Shown one piece after another: positions 34,446-44,091 of a stretch of 64,000 bases of DNA. Below the pieces are notes generated by a model, which was not told the DNA's origin, searched no databases, and saw only the letters and a program-made list of their open reading frames with translations. This DNA comes from Ferrimicrobium acidiphilum DSM 19497 (GTDB lineage Bacteria; Actinomycetota; Acidimicrobiia; Acidimicrobiales; Acidimicrobiaceae). The DNA is taken from assembly GCF_000949255.1 (NCBI RefSeq), contig NZ_JXUW01000008.1, forward strand, positions 1 to 64,000, in the 5' to 3' direction. The stretch's first letter is position 1; each line of letters opens with the position of its first letter. A program made the position numbers and the translations under genes.

Positions 34446-36305
34446 GTGGCCCAAATTATAGAGACTTCAAGTCAGTCATTCGCGTCGGTTGATGTCGACC
34501 TTGTAACGGTGGATATTATTGAGAACGCTCTACGTAATGCTCGTTATGAGATGGATGCGGTTCTCTTTCGCACCGCCATGAGCCCGGGAATCCGAGAACA
34601 GCACGACGAGTTCCCGCTGATCGCCGATCATAAAGGTCGAATGGTGGTTGGGCAGTTCGGATCCTTCATCGGAGGATTTCTGGACAACTATCAAGGCACC
34701 GTTGAGGAGGGGGATATCTTTCTCACCTCTGACCCATACAGCTGTGATGGTGCCATCAGCCACGCCAACGACTGGTTGGTTTTGATGCCGATCTACCTGG
34801 AGGGGCGTATCGTAGGCTGGGCGGCGATGTTTGGACATATGACCGATGTAGGCGGAAAGGTGCCTGGATCTCTGCCGACCGATGCCGAGAGTATCTTCGA
34901 GGAGGGGGTGGTGATTCCACCTACCAAGATCTATCGACGCGGTGTTCTCAACCACGAGATGCTCGAACTTATTTTGAATCAGGTCCGTATGAAGCAGTGG
35001 AACCGGAGTGACCTTAACGCTATCGTCGCCGCCTGCAGGACCGCTGGCCGTCGGGTGGTTGAGCTCTGTGGCCGATTCGGAACTGATGTCTACATCTCAA
35101 CTTTGGAGCAGCTGCTTGAACGTAACTATCGAGCGATGGAGCAGCTAATCCTGCAGACGGTCTCAGAAGAACGTATCTCTTTCACCGACTACCTCGACGA
35201 TGATGGTCTTGGCAACGGCCCATATCGGATCCACTGCACCATGTGGAGAGAGGGCAATAAGGTCCATTTGGATTTTGAGGGAACAGACCCACAATCGGAG
35301 GGCCCGATCAACTTCTTTTTGAACGTAAACATGTTCAAAATGTTCTTTGGGATCTACATGATCATGGTGTTTGACCCACAGATCCTCTGGAACGATGGCT
35401 TCTATCCACTGGTTGAGGTACATATTCCAGAGAGGTCGCTCCTCCGCCCCGCTTACCCAGCTGCCCTCTCGTGTCGAACACACGGCCTTGGGAGAATCTT
35501 CGATATCCTCGGTGGTCTTCTCGGTCAGCGGCAACCGGAGTTCCTTTGCGCAGCCGGATTCTCCTCGTCTCCACACCTTATGTACTCTGGCACCGACCAG
35601 GCCGGCGAGTGGTTCCAGCTCTATCAGATCGGCTTTGGAGGTATCCCTGGTCGACCGTTTGGCGATGGTCCGGACGGTCATTCACTGTGGCCATCGTTTA
35701 CGAATGTGCCTAATGAATTCCTTGAGGCCTACTTCCCGCTGGTAATCGAGAGGTATGAGACGGTGGCTGACTCTGGCGGTCCGGGCTTTTTCCGTGGGGG
35801 CAACGGGATCGATATCGCCTATCGCTTTCTCGAGCCAGGCACCATCTCAATTCATGACGATCGCTGGTTGACCTATCCATGGGGAGTGAATGGCGGATTG
35901 CCTGGTGCGAGGAGCACAAAGTATGTGATCCGTACTAACGGAGACACAGAGGTGCTGCCGTCGAAGTGTGATCATGTGAAGGTTGAGGTAGGTGATATTC
36001 TCCACTACGTGACCTGGGGAGGTGGCGGATGGGGCGATCCGCTCGATCGGGCGGCAGAGCTGGTAGCCCTCGAGGTTAAGCGTGGTTTGGTTACCCATGA
36101 AGGCGCCAAGCGTTACGGGGTTGTCTTAGATGACCATGGAGCAGTTGTGGAGCCGGCAACCGAGTCCCTGAGGGACGAGATCCGCCAGCAGCGTGGCGAC
36201 CTTGCTGTCTTTGACTACGGTGCGCCTCTTGATGAACTCAAGCGCAGGTCGATGGAGGAGACTGGGCTGATGGCGCCGAGAGATCCTGTCTTTGGTGCTC
36301 GGTAA
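34446..36305 (+). CDS. hyuB: Hydantoinase/oxoprolinase subunit B
   Basis: 619 aa. Family features: FRTAMSPGIREQHDEF near the start, SDPYSCDGAISHANDWLV, GHMTDVGGKVPGS, and the C-terminal GGWGDPLDR. GTG start after AAAAGGAGGAG. It forms the catalytic partner of subunit A and probably coordinates a metal through the His of the ISHAND and GHMTD motifs. The following gene encodes a carbamoyl-amidase-like enzyme, arguing for hydantoin rather than acetone as substrate. The pair is intact. Confidence 0.9.
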   Translation: MAQIIETSSQSFASVDVDLVTVDIIENALRNARYEMDAVLFRTAMSPGIREQHDEFPLIADHKGRMVVGQFGSFIGGFLDNYQGTVEEGDIFLTSDPYSCDGAISHANDWLVLMPIYLEGRIVGWAAMFGHMTDVGGKVPGSLPTDAESIFEEGVVIPPTKIYRRGVLNHEMLELILNQVRMKQWNRSDLNAIVAACRTAGRRVVELCGRFGTDVYISTLEQLLERNYRAMEQLILQTVSEERISFTDYLDDDGLGNGPYRIHCTMWREGNKVHLDFEGTDPQSEGPINFFLNVNMFKMFFGIYMIMVFDPQILWNDGFYPLVEVHIPERSLLRPAYPAALSCRTHGLGRIFDILGGLLGQRQPEFLCAAGFSSSPHLMYSGTDQAGEWFQLYQIGFGGIPGRPFGDGPDGHSLWPSFTNVPNEFLEAYFPLVIERYETVADSGGPGFFRGGNGIDIAYRFLEPGTISIHDDRWLTYPWGVNGGLPGARSTKYVIRTNGDTEVLPSKCDHVKVEVGDILHYVTWGGGGWGDPLDRAAELVALEVKRGLVTHEGAKRYGVVLDDHGAVVEPATESLRDEIRQQRGDLAVFDYGAPLDELKRRSMEETGLMAPRDPVFGAR

Positions 36306-36310
36306 GAACA

Positions 36311-36958
36311 TTGGAACGACGTCCGGTTAGTGAAGATTATCGTCAAGCAGGCTTCTCTGGTTCGGTCGGTTTTGGCGTGCGCCCTGCGGTGGTTGTAGTT
36401 GATCTTGTTCGTGCCTATCTAGATCCCGAATCGCCTTTGTTCTCACCTCGCTACGAGTCGGTACTTCGGGCGGTGAGTACACTTGTCGCTGCCGCCCACG
36501 CCTCCAGTCATCCGGTGGTCTTCACCGGTGTGGCCTACGCCAAGGGTGGATTCGACGGAGGATATTTTTGGCGCAAGGTTCCTTCGCTGCATGTCTTCGA
36601 GGATGGGTCGACTCTACGTGAATTCGATGCCCGTCTGCAACCTGAGCAGGGCGACCTGACGATTATGAAGCAGTACGCCTCGGCGTTCTTTGGTACCTCG
36701 CTGGCGTCCACGTTGCATGCCGTAGGGGTCGACACGCTTCTAATAGCCGGAGTCTCCACATCTGGATGTGTCCGTGCGACCGCTGTTGACGCGCTGCAGT
36801 TTGGCTTTCGACCCACCATCGTGCGTGAGGCGGTGGGTGATCGGACAGAATCGATCCAGCAGGCGAACCTGTTTGATCTTGAGGCAAAGTATGCAGATGT
36901 CTGTTCGCTCGATGATGCGTGTGCCTATTTGGGCCGTGCCGACATCGACCTACGGTGA
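36311..36958 (+). CDS. Isochorismatase-family amidohydrolase (N-carbamoylsarcosine amidase-like)
   Basis: 215 aa starting with TTG 5 nt after hyuB. The cysteine-hydrolase triad is visible: Asp31 (VVVDLVRAY), Lys120 (IMKQYASAFFGT) and Cys153 (GVSTSGCVRATA), with the cis-peptide region before Cys. In creatinine breakdown N-methylhydantoinase makes N-carbamoylsarcosine, which such an amidase cleaves to sarcosine; the gene order hyuA-hyuB-amidase fits. Nicotinamidase or maleamate amidase activity are alternatives. Confidence 0.85.
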   Translation: MERRPVSEDYRQAGFSGSVGFGVRPAVVVVDLVRAYLDPESPLFSPRYESVLRAVSTLVAAAHASSHPVVFTGVAYAKGGFDGGYFWRKVPSLHVFEDGSTLREFDARLQPEQGDLTIMKQYASAFFGTSLASTLHAVGVDTLLIAGVSTSGCVRATAVDALQFGFRPTIVREAVGDRTESIQQANLFDLEAKYADVCSLDDACAYLGRADIDLR

Positions 36959-37028
36959 ACTTGGTTGGCGACCAATCCTGTAGATGGTCTCGCCCCTCAG
37001 TCTTTGGTGGTGAGAGTCCGGTAGTCGG

Positions 37029-37859
37029 CTAACCGAGTCGCGCTCCAGTGGCGGTGCCGAACCTTTTATGAAGCTCTTGTTTGATCACTCGAGGGAATCC
37101 AGCTGCGGTGAGCTGTTGTAGACCTGCTACCGCGATTTGTGCCTCAGCGTCGCCTTTGATAGCTCGATGACAAAGCGCCGGATCGAGATTGGCTACCGCG
37201 AGAATGGCGCCTTGGATGGCGAGGATGCCGGCGAGGGCGAGCAGCACTGGGTTGCCGACGTAGAGGGCGCCGTGAAAGCGTTGCACCTCGTCGAGGAGAC
37301 GGGCTGCATCGCCGCTAGAGTCCTTACAGCCGGCTACAGGAAGAGAGCATAGGGTGTCGACTTCGATTCCGGGCGACGAGACGGCGGGAAAATGATAGGC
37401 CAGTATCGGAGTAGAAGGACAAGCGGCAGCTATCGCTTCATAGTAAGGGCGCGAATCCGACGATCGGGGGGGTGAGAGAACTAGCAGGGCGTCGGCTCCG
37501 TTGTCGACCGCTCGCATTGAGGTGATTACTGCTGCTCGAGCTGATGGTTGGCCGGTGCCCACGAAGACGGGAATGTGAGCTGGAAGGGCGGCTCGCACCT
37601 GACGGACCAGCTCTACCCTTTCGTCATCGGTTAGAGCACTCGCCTCTCCGGTGCTGCCTGCTACTAGCACCCCGTTGACACCGAGATCGACGAGCCTAGC
37701 GGCATGTTCCGCCGTGGCCTCGGCCAGGAGATCACCGTGCTCATCGAAGAGGGTGACGAGTGCAACGCCAATACCTTCAAAGAGAGAAGACGGTGTGGTC
37801 GGTCTTGTCTGTTCATGAGAGTCCATCACCCCTAGCGTAGCGGGTGGTGTCGACTCCAT
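37029..37859 (-). CDS. DapA-like (dihydrodipicolinate synthase family) lyase
   Basis: 276 aa (265 aa if the ATG at 37826 is used). TIM barrel with the Schiff-base Lys in VAGCKDSSGD and Tyr in ILAYHFPAV; the substrate loop GSTGEASALT is present. Because it stands apart from lysine genes and near catabolic genes, it may be a 2-keto acid aldolase rather than DapA. It faces the isochorismatase gene and is not in the same operon. Confidence 0.8.
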   Translation of the reverse strand: MESTPPATLGVMDSHEQTRPTTPSSLFEGIGVALVTLFDEHGDLLAEATAEHAARLVDLGVNGVLVAGSTGEASALTDDERVELVRQVRAALPAHIPVFVGTGQPSARAAVITSMRAVDNGADALLVLSPPRSSDSRPYYEAIAAACPSTPILAYHFPAVSSPGIEVDTLCSLPVAGCKDSSGDAARLLDEVQRFHGALYVGNPVLLALAGILAIQGAILAVANLDPALCHRAIKGDAEAQIAVAGLQQLTAAGFPRVIKQELHKRFGTATGARLG

Positions 37860-38017
37860 CCTTATGCGAATCGTAGTTCCAGTTGACTCGGTGCGGCTGG
37901 TGTAACTTATGAACGAGGTCGGAGTCGCTCCGTTTAGGCCAATATTGTAGGGGCGGCGCGAGCTACACCACGAAAGGTGCGTTTATAAGCCTGTCTTGTC
38001 CAGAGCTGGTATGGCGA

Positions 38018-38059
38018 TCAACCATTCGAGCCGCCTCTGCTGGCGGCTCGAATGGTTGA
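38018..38059. terminator. 18-bp perfect inverted repeat (strong hairpin)
   Basis: TCAACCATTCGAGCCGCC and its exact complement are separated by a 6-nt loop. On the plus strand a GTTTTT run follows 10 nt later; on the minus strand none does. It lies between the minus-strand DUF5666-like and DapA-like genes, and could end transcription of the former. The perfect stem is unusually long for a terminator here. Confidence 0.5.
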
Positions 38060-38103
38060 GACGTAAGCGTTTTTGCCCGACTCGTTTAACTTGGCCCCAC
38101 CGA

Positions 38104-39024
38104 TTATGCCGGTGTTATTTTGCCAGGACCAGCTGCTGGAGCTGTCTTTCCAGGCGGTACGGGCGTGGAGGGCCTGCCAAGCTGTAGCTTGGTTGCGGTC
38201 ATGGTATTGGTGGCCGTAACTACCCCTTTTGCAACCACGAAGGAACCGTCCTTGATAGCGGACAGGCTGCTCGTAGCTGTTCCGTCGCGGTAGGTCGTTG
38301 TTCCTGTGACATTGACGGTGGCTGTCACTCCACCACGAAGCTTCAGCGTAAGCACATCTCCGGATATAGCCGTGACCTTTCCTGCGTAGTGAGGTAGATG
38401 GATCGCGATGTTGTCGGCGTTGAGTGTGCTCTGGTTAGAGGCCAACGTGCCGCGAGCAGAGATCAGCTCTCCTACCTTCAACGCGCTCTGAGATACCGTC
38501 GACCGTCCCTCATGATAGATCGTGGAGCCAGAGGTGTAGATCGCTTGCTCGAGCCCGGAGCGATTGGTGATGGTTATCGTGTTTCCCGAGATGCCAACGA
38601 CCATACCGAGAGCTCTTGGCTCTAGGATGCGAACCGTTTTGGCCGTCGAAGAGCCTCGGCTAGTGACAACGCGCACGCGTTCACCGGTCTTCAGTGCCTG
38701 GGAGTCCGTGGTCGAGGTGCCCTCCAGGTAGCGAGTAGAGCTGTTCAAACTATAGCTGCGTGTCACATCGTTCATTGAGCGAACGCTGAGGGTGGTCGTA
38801 CTCGCCGTGACGACGAGACCGCCGACCATCGGGCGGCGCCCCTTCCTAGGTTTCAAGGCTGGGTTGGGACGATGCTTAGGTCCGGCGACAGCGGTCGGCA
38901 ATTTTGCTGAGGTGGATGCAAATGTGGCGCTGGTGGCCAATCCAAGTGATGTGAGCCCCACTGCTGCGCCAGCGGTGATGCCGAGGATAACTCCTCTGTT
39001 CCTCTTTAGGAAGTGACGTTGCAT
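38104..39024 (-). CDS. Secreted DUF5666-like repeat protein
   Basis: 306 aa. A signal peptide (ILGITAGAAVGLTSLGLATSATFAS) precedes an export-type mature protein. Three repeats of about 65 residues, each with G-x-V-(V/T)-x-I-S-G-(N/D) and a TYRDG/TIYHEG-like step, form beta-barrel modules seen in DUF5666 proteins. The C-terminus is Pro/Ala rich. Surface or periplasmic; function unknown. It is divergent from the two-component genes, with 276 bp between. Confidence 0.75.
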   Translation of the reverse strand: MQRHFLKRNRGVILGITAGAAVGLTSLGLATSATFASTSAKLPTAVAGPKHRPNPALKPRKGRRPMVGGLVVTASTTTLSVRSMNDVTRSYSLNSSTRYLEGTSTTDSQALKTGERVRVVTSRGSSTAKTVRILEPRALGMVVGISGNTITITNRSGLEQAIYTSGSTIYHEGRSTVSQSALKVGELISARGTLASNQSTLNADNIAIHLPHYAGKVTAISGDVLTLKLRGGVTATVNVTGTTTYRDGTATSSLSAIKDGSFVVAKGVVTATNTMTATKLQLGRPSTPVPPGKTAPAAGPGKITPA

Positions 39025-39300
39025 GAACTTCTCCTATCTATGTTCTTTTGTCGTAGTCGTCGCCTGCATGTTGCCATGCCGACCATTTCTAGCGTGTTGT
39101 TCTCAATCTCTATTACCCTACGGTCGACTGGCGATTGTTCAGTTTCAGCGACATTGAACAGTCTTGACTGCTTCCACAAGAGCTAGTTATCATTTTGGTA
39201 AAAGGAAGGTAAGAATAGTAGGTAGGCGGCCACCGAACTATAGGAAGGGCTCCACCATTCCCGTTACTGCGGTAGCGCTGTGGGCTAGTATGACGAATCA

Positions 39301-39999
39301 GTGACGCATTTACGTGAACCTTTACCATCGGTCTTGTTGGCAGAAGATGATAGGGCGGCTCGAGACGCTATTCGTCGGGGACTTGAACTGGATGGCTACT
39401 CAGTAACCGCAGTGGCCAACGGCGAGGAGGCGTTGATCGTCATAGACAGGACTCCGCCTTCTCTTATCATCCTGGATCTGATGATGCCCTATGTCGATGG
39501 GCTGACTGTCTGTCGCAAGCTCCGGAGCAGTGGTGATCGAACCCCTATCCTGCTACTTACGGCACGAGCTGAAATCTCTGACCGAGTCTCTGGTCTTGAC
39601 GCTGGCGCAGACGACTACCTGACCAAACCATTTGCACTCGAGGAGCTACAGGCGCGCGTGCGAGCGTTGTTAAGACGGTCTTCCTACGCTGAGCGGGATC
39701 CTTGGATCGTCGTTGGCGATCTTAGAATTGACGAACGAGCACGTCGTGCCTTTCGTGGAGATCGTGAGCTCGAGCTCTCTAAGACCGAGTTTGACCTGCT
39801 GCAGCTACTCGCCTTCAATGCAGGTTCAGTACTGCCGCATAGCCTGATCTACGACCGTATTTGGGGTTATGACTTTGGGCCAGAATCAAAAAACCTTGCA
39901 GTCTACATAGGGTATCTGCGTCGTAAGCTCGAGGCTAACGGCGAGCCCAAGATACTCAGAACTGTTCGAGGTGTCGGTTATGGCCTGGTTGCTCCATGA
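39301..39999 (+). CDS. OmpR-family response regulator (MprA-like)
   Basis: 232 aa. Receiver with acidic pocket (LLAEDD), phospho-Asp59 (LIILDLMMP) and Lys in DYLTKPF; the C-terminal OmpR winged helix ends in RTVRGVGYGL. GTG start. It overlaps the kinase gene by 4 nt. MprA-type regulators in mycobacteria react to envelope stress; the divergent secreted DUF5666-like protein gene is a plausible target. Confidence 0.92.
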   Translation: MTHLREPLPSVLLAEDDRAARDAIRRGLELDGYSVTAVANGEEALIVIDRTPPSLIILDLMMPYVDGLTVCRKLRSSGDRTPILLLTARAEISDRVSGLDAGADDYLTKPFALEELQARVRALLRRSSYAERDPWIVVGDLRIDERARRAFRGDRELELSKTEFDLLQLLAFNAGSVLPHSLIYDRIWGYDFGPESKNLAVYIGYLRRKLEANGEPKILRTVRGVGYGLVAP

Positions 40000-41372
40000 G
40001 TCTTCGGGTTCGTTTGGCGCTCGTTCTGGCACTCTTTGCCGCCCTGACGGGTGCAGTGGTGGCCACGGTCGCCTATGCCACCACTGCACGCCAACTGATG
40101 TCATCGGTGGATGCGTCGTTGCGATCTAGCGCTGTGGCCTTGCGGGCACCCACACAACCACTTCGACCTATAGCTACCACGACACCCACCAAGCAACACC
40201 CCCGGAGATTTGCCCGACCTTTCCGTCCGGGTGGCCTCTTCCAGCTTGCTATCGCGCAGACGATCTCTGCTTCAGGTACTCTCACTCAGCTGGTGGGCAC
40301 TACTGCTCTCCCAGTTGAGAAGCGAGATCGTGAGATCGCGAATGGGTTGGCCACTCGATGGTTACGGACGCAACGTTTCGACGGTAGCTCCTATCGCATC
40401 CTAACCATCCGAGATCGGGGCTATGGTGCGATCGAGATCGGTCGAAACATCAATGATGTGATGAGATCGCTCGCTGTGTTGCGGCGACGTTTCATCTTAC
40501 TTGTGCTCGCCGCCGCTATTGCTGCCGCCGCCATCGGTTACGCAGCAGCGATGGTTCTTGGCAGGCCGATCCTTCGATTAGCGCGTGCAGTGGCCAAGGC
40601 GGGTGCGAATAACGTTCTTGACGTCTTGCCTGATGACCAGCGAGGCGATGAGATTGGAGTGCTGGCACGCTCCTTCCGCAAAACTTTTGAGGCATTGCGA
40701 CGCTCTCAGGCGCAACAGCGACAACTCATACAAGACGCTTCGCATGAACTTCGAACCCCATTGACCTCGCTTCGTACCAATATCGATCTATTGCAGCGCT
40801 ATGAAGCACTTGCAGAACCGGATCGAAGCCACATACTTGCTGATCTCCAGACGGAGGCGCGAGAGCTTACCGACTTACTTGATGAGCTAGTAGTTCTGGC
40901 TATTGAGGGGCAAACCGACGAAGTGGAGTCCAGCTTCGATCTACGCGTCGTAGCGCAAGATCTCGTCACGCGCTTCAAAGGGAGGGCTAGCCAAACGTTG
41001 GAGATCTCTGTCTCTTCCGAGCCTACTATGGTGGTCGCACCGCAACGATCGGTTGAGCGAGCGATCAATAACCTGTTGGATAATGCGGTCAAGTTTGCGC
41101 CGTCTGGATCTATTATCGCCATCACAGTTACAGGCAAATCGTTCGAGGTAACCAATGAGGCCGAGTTTATCGAGGACTCGGATCTTGAACACCTCTTTGA
41201 ACGCTTCTACCGAACTGCGTCGGCTCGGTCATTTCGTGGTTCCGGACTTGGCTTAGCGATTGTCAAAGACACGATTACCGCTATTGGTGGTGTGACTTAT
41301 GCTCATAACTCGCCAACCGCGTCGGGCAATAGCATAACCATCGGATTTAGACTTCCCGAAACAAACCTCTAG
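39996..41372 (+). CDS. Sensor histidine kinase (MprB-like)
   Basis: 458 aa. Membrane helices at about 5-28 and 165-190 flank an extracytoplasmic sensor; then HAMP (RPILRLARAVAKAG), the phospho-His in DASHELRTPLTSL and the ATPase G boxes (NLLDNAVKFAP; GSGLGLAIVKDTI). Complete. It phosphorylates the regulator encoded just before. Nothing in the sensor domain reveals the signal. Confidence 0.92.
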   Translation: MSLRVRLALVLALFAALTGAVVATVAYATTARQLMSSVDASLRSSAVALRAPTQPLRPIATTTPTKQHPRRFARPFRPGGLFQLAIAQTISASGTLTQLVGTTALPVEKRDREIANGLATRWLRTQRFDGSSYRILTIRDRGYGAIEIGRNINDVMRSLAVLRRRFILLVLAAAIAAAAIGYAAAMVLGRPILRLARAVAKAGANNVLDVLPDDQRGDEIGVLARSFRKTFEALRRSQAQQRQLIQDASHELRTPLTSLRTNIDLLQRYEALAEPDRSHILADLQTEARELTDLLDELVVLAIEGQTDEVESSFDLRVVAQDLVTRFKGRASQTLEISVSSEPTMVVAPQRSVERAINNLLDNAVKFAPSGSIIAITVTGKSFEVTNEAEFIEDSDLEHLFERFYRTASARSFRGSGLGLAIVKDTITAIGGVTYAHNSPTASGNSITIGFRLPETNL

Positions 41373-42652
41373 AGTCAGCTGCTATTCGGTAATCTAGACT
41401 TCGTGAGGTAACAGCCGACCCGCAGAAGTATTAGGAGTAAATATTCGCGGTTCGACATGACAAGGGGCCAACGGTTGAACATAGTTGCACCTTATTCGAC
41501 CTATGCTGACCACGGTTATCGCGGTCAGGACTATCTTGAATGCCGCTGGTGATCAATTTATTTTGGGCGCAGACTCTTGTTCTTGATTCTAAGTAGATGT
41601 TCGCATATCGGTTGTACGCGTTCATCTAGGTCGGTTTGCTTACACGAGGTGCAAGTAACATCCTCATCTTAAACCGACATCGTGGGCCAAAGATTATTGT
41701 TAATCCAGCTGTCACTCGAGTGATGAATCGAGATTATTAGCCAAATCTATTAGAGCGCTACAGGATCGAAATTGGCCTTCCATATTGCCGGGTCTCTAAA
41801 ATTGTTCGTGGTTAATATTGGCGGATAGTTATTGCCTCACGCTCTTGAGACACTCGCTATTGGCCCATATCTGTCCGGTGGAGATAGAAAGTCTATGATC
41901 CTGCGCTTCTTGGGGTCTAGTCGATGTCTTTCGAATTGGACAGCTCCAAGCACGGGTAGATTCTGTCCTTTGAACAGCGGCACGCTAGTCGTCTAATCTG
42001 GGTCCAACGACGGCGATGCTGAGATCTAAGACTCACTACTGCGGGAGGGTGGTCTGCTAAAGCGACGCCTCGCGATCGCTTGTCATCCATATGGAGTACA
42101 CAGAAGCTGTATTTCACGAAAACTATTTGCAGACTTTATCCAAACGAGCTATCGTATGCTTTGAGATGGCGAGGATCACGGCAGGAAGTCATTAACAAAA
42201 TCTGGAGGGTGTGATACTGGAGGGCTTGGTCTCCATAGTGATGCTGTAGCACATAGCCGTGGATGGGCTAGCTAGCAGGCCTGGTTGTCAACTGGACTGA
42301 GATCACTTAAACGTGGTCGGCCAAGTTGATCGGATGTGCAGGCGTATGTTATGACATAGTATCATCAAGTGTATTGAGTCTATCCACCCGAATGAATTGG
42401 AGGAATGTATTGCCTATTGGAATAGCTCAGCTCAATCGTGTGATGCCCTGCCACAGAACTGTGGAGCCTTTGGGTGAGGGTAGTGTCGGTTCCGGTGTTC
42501 TAACTGTGGTAGGAGATCGCCATGTGCTTGGGGCTGTGCTGAGTTCTTGTTCGGATATCGTATGAGAAGGCGAACAGGGTGTCTTTTGTGACCTTTGCTA
42601 AGTCACTCTCTGAGGCATCGTTCAGTTCGTACGACGACAGCCTTTCTTGCTG
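41373..42652. other. 1.3-kb gene-free region
   Basis: Stop codons in all frames, no frame longer than about 80 codons, and none protein-like. A small hairpin TGACCACG-GTTAT-CGCGGTCA at 41507-41527 is the only structure seen; no T-run follows. No tRNA, no repeat array and no transposase remnant. It may hold the promoter of the YVTN gene, a decayed gene, or small RNAs I cannot see. Confidence 0.4.
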
Positions 42653-43831
42653 ATGGCGCTCAAGGGTTCTCCGACTGCGAGGTCGGCAGCGCTGGTCCGA
42701 CTCGTTCGCATCGTGGGCATTGTCGTTGCGATCTGTATGTTCTTTGGCATCGCTGATTCCGGCGTTTCGTGGGCTGCTACTCCTGCAATACGGAGCATAC
42801 GGGCTATCAAGAAAGGCGCTTCTTCATTCTTCGCCCTTGAGGGGCTCGCTGTGAACCCGGAAACCAACACGGTTTACACGACTGATGGCCTTGAGTTATT
42901 CGTGATCAACGGAGCTAACGACAAGGTGACCCACACCCTCCATGTCGATTCCTTCGGATTGGGAGTTGATCCAGTGACAGGCATGCTCTATGTGACCAAC
43001 GGCAAGACCGTGTCGGTGATCAATGGAGCCACCGACAGGGTTGTAGATACGATCGACGTAAAATATGGTGCAGTTTTTATAGCAGTTAATCCATCAACGA
43101 ATACCGTGTACGTGACCAGCGGAAAGACGGTGTCGGTGATCAACGGAGCCACCGACAGGGTGACACATGCGATCCATCTAGGCGCTCATGTTTTTGCCAT
43201 CGCTATGAACCCCACGACCAACACGTTGTACGTAGGCTTGTCTGAAAATTCCTACGCTACCTATTTTGGCCAGGCTGCTGCCAATAGACTGGCGGTGATC
43301 AACGGAGCTACCGACAAGGTTACCCGCACCATCGATTTAAGTTCCCAGGCGGCGCAGCAACTCGCAGTGAACCCCACGACCAACACGGTGTACGTGGGTG
43401 GTAACTCTATATTCGTGATCAACGGAGCTAACGACAAGGTGACCCATCAACTCTTTGTCTCTGGTCTCATGACTGTCAATCCCGCAACCAACACGGTGTA
43501 TGTAAATAATGGCAAGGCCGTATCGGTGATCAATGGAGCCACCGACAAGGTGACGAGCACGCTCCATGTGAAATCTGCCGGGATTGGGTTCGCAGTGAAC
43601 CAGACAACCAACACGGTTTACTCGAGTGACGGTGACTTTGTATCCGCGATTTCTTTTGGCAACCCAAGCCACAGCGTTGTGTCGGGAGACAGCATCTGGC
43701 TGGCTGTCGTCGGCCTTGTCGTCGTGGGTGGCGGGTCAGCGCTTATAAATGTGTCGAAGCGCCGTCGGCTGGATGCCCAACAAGCGGATGAAGATGGGAC
43801 ACCACCTCAACGTTATCAGCGCCGTCGTTAG
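42653..43831 (+). CDS. YVTN beta-propeller surface protein
   Basis: About 392 aa (TTG 42647 would add two). N-terminal signal region with a hydrophobic segment (VGIVVAICMFFGIADSG), then six or so propeller repeats of the type NPxTNTVYVxx...VSVINGATDKV, then a C-terminal membrane helix (IWLAVVGLVVVGGGSALI) and a basic tail. So the propeller is displayed outside and anchored at its C-terminus; there is no LPxTG signal. Possibly adhesion or substrate binding. Confidence 0.82.
   Translation: MALKGSPTARSAALVRLVRIVGIVVAICMFFGIADSGVSWAATPAIRSIRAIKKGASSFFALEGLAVNPETNTVYTTDGLELFVINGANDKVTHTLHVDSFGLGVDPVTGMLYVTNGKTVSVINGATDRVVDTIDVKYGAVFIAVNPSTNTVYVTSGKTVSVINGATDRVTHAIHLGAHVFAIAMNPTTNTLYVGLSENSYATYFGQAAANRLAVINGATDKVTRTIDLSSQAAQQLAVNPTTNTVYVGGNSIFVINGANDKVTHQLFVSGLMTVNPATNTVYVNNGKAVSVINGATDKVTSTLHVKSAGIGFAVNQTTNTVYSSDGDFVSAISFGNPSHSVVSGDSIWLAVVGLVVVGGGSALINVSKRRRLDAQQADEDGTPPQRYQRRR
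42901..43555 (+). repeat. DNA-level repeats in the YVTN gene
   Basis: The block GTGATCAACGGAGC(C/T)A(C/A)CGACAAGG recurs six times, near 42902, 43015, 43135, 43294, 43416 and 43527, with only one to three changes. The spacing is irregular (about 110-160 bp). Such near-identical units can recombine, so copy number may vary among strains. Confidence 0.7.
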
Positions 43832-44091
43832 TGCAAGGATGACGCATGTCTGAGCCGATTAGCCTTCTATTGGCTCCATCGGGATGTTCAAGCCCGCCAG
43901 CGACCTAGCGATTTGGTGCGGCTTCGGAGATAAGCGGTAATTATCTCGTTGTGACCGATTCGCAAAGTAGTCCGCGCTCTGGCCAACCACCTTGGTGGGC
44001 ACAACCGCTCGCCCTGGCCGATCTGGTTTGCGATTTTACGACCTGCTTGCTGGTAGTGCGGCTTGGACTTCTTTATCGCCGTTGCCGTTCA

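Noticed and set aside
32345-36305. Acetone carboxylase alpha/beta subunits
   Set aside because: The gamma subunit is absent and an N-carbamoylsarcosine-amidase-like gene follows, which fits hydantoinase better; not fully excluded.
43015-43555. CRISPR array
   Set aside because: The repeats are coding propeller blades in one open frame with irregular spacing and related, not unique, spacers.
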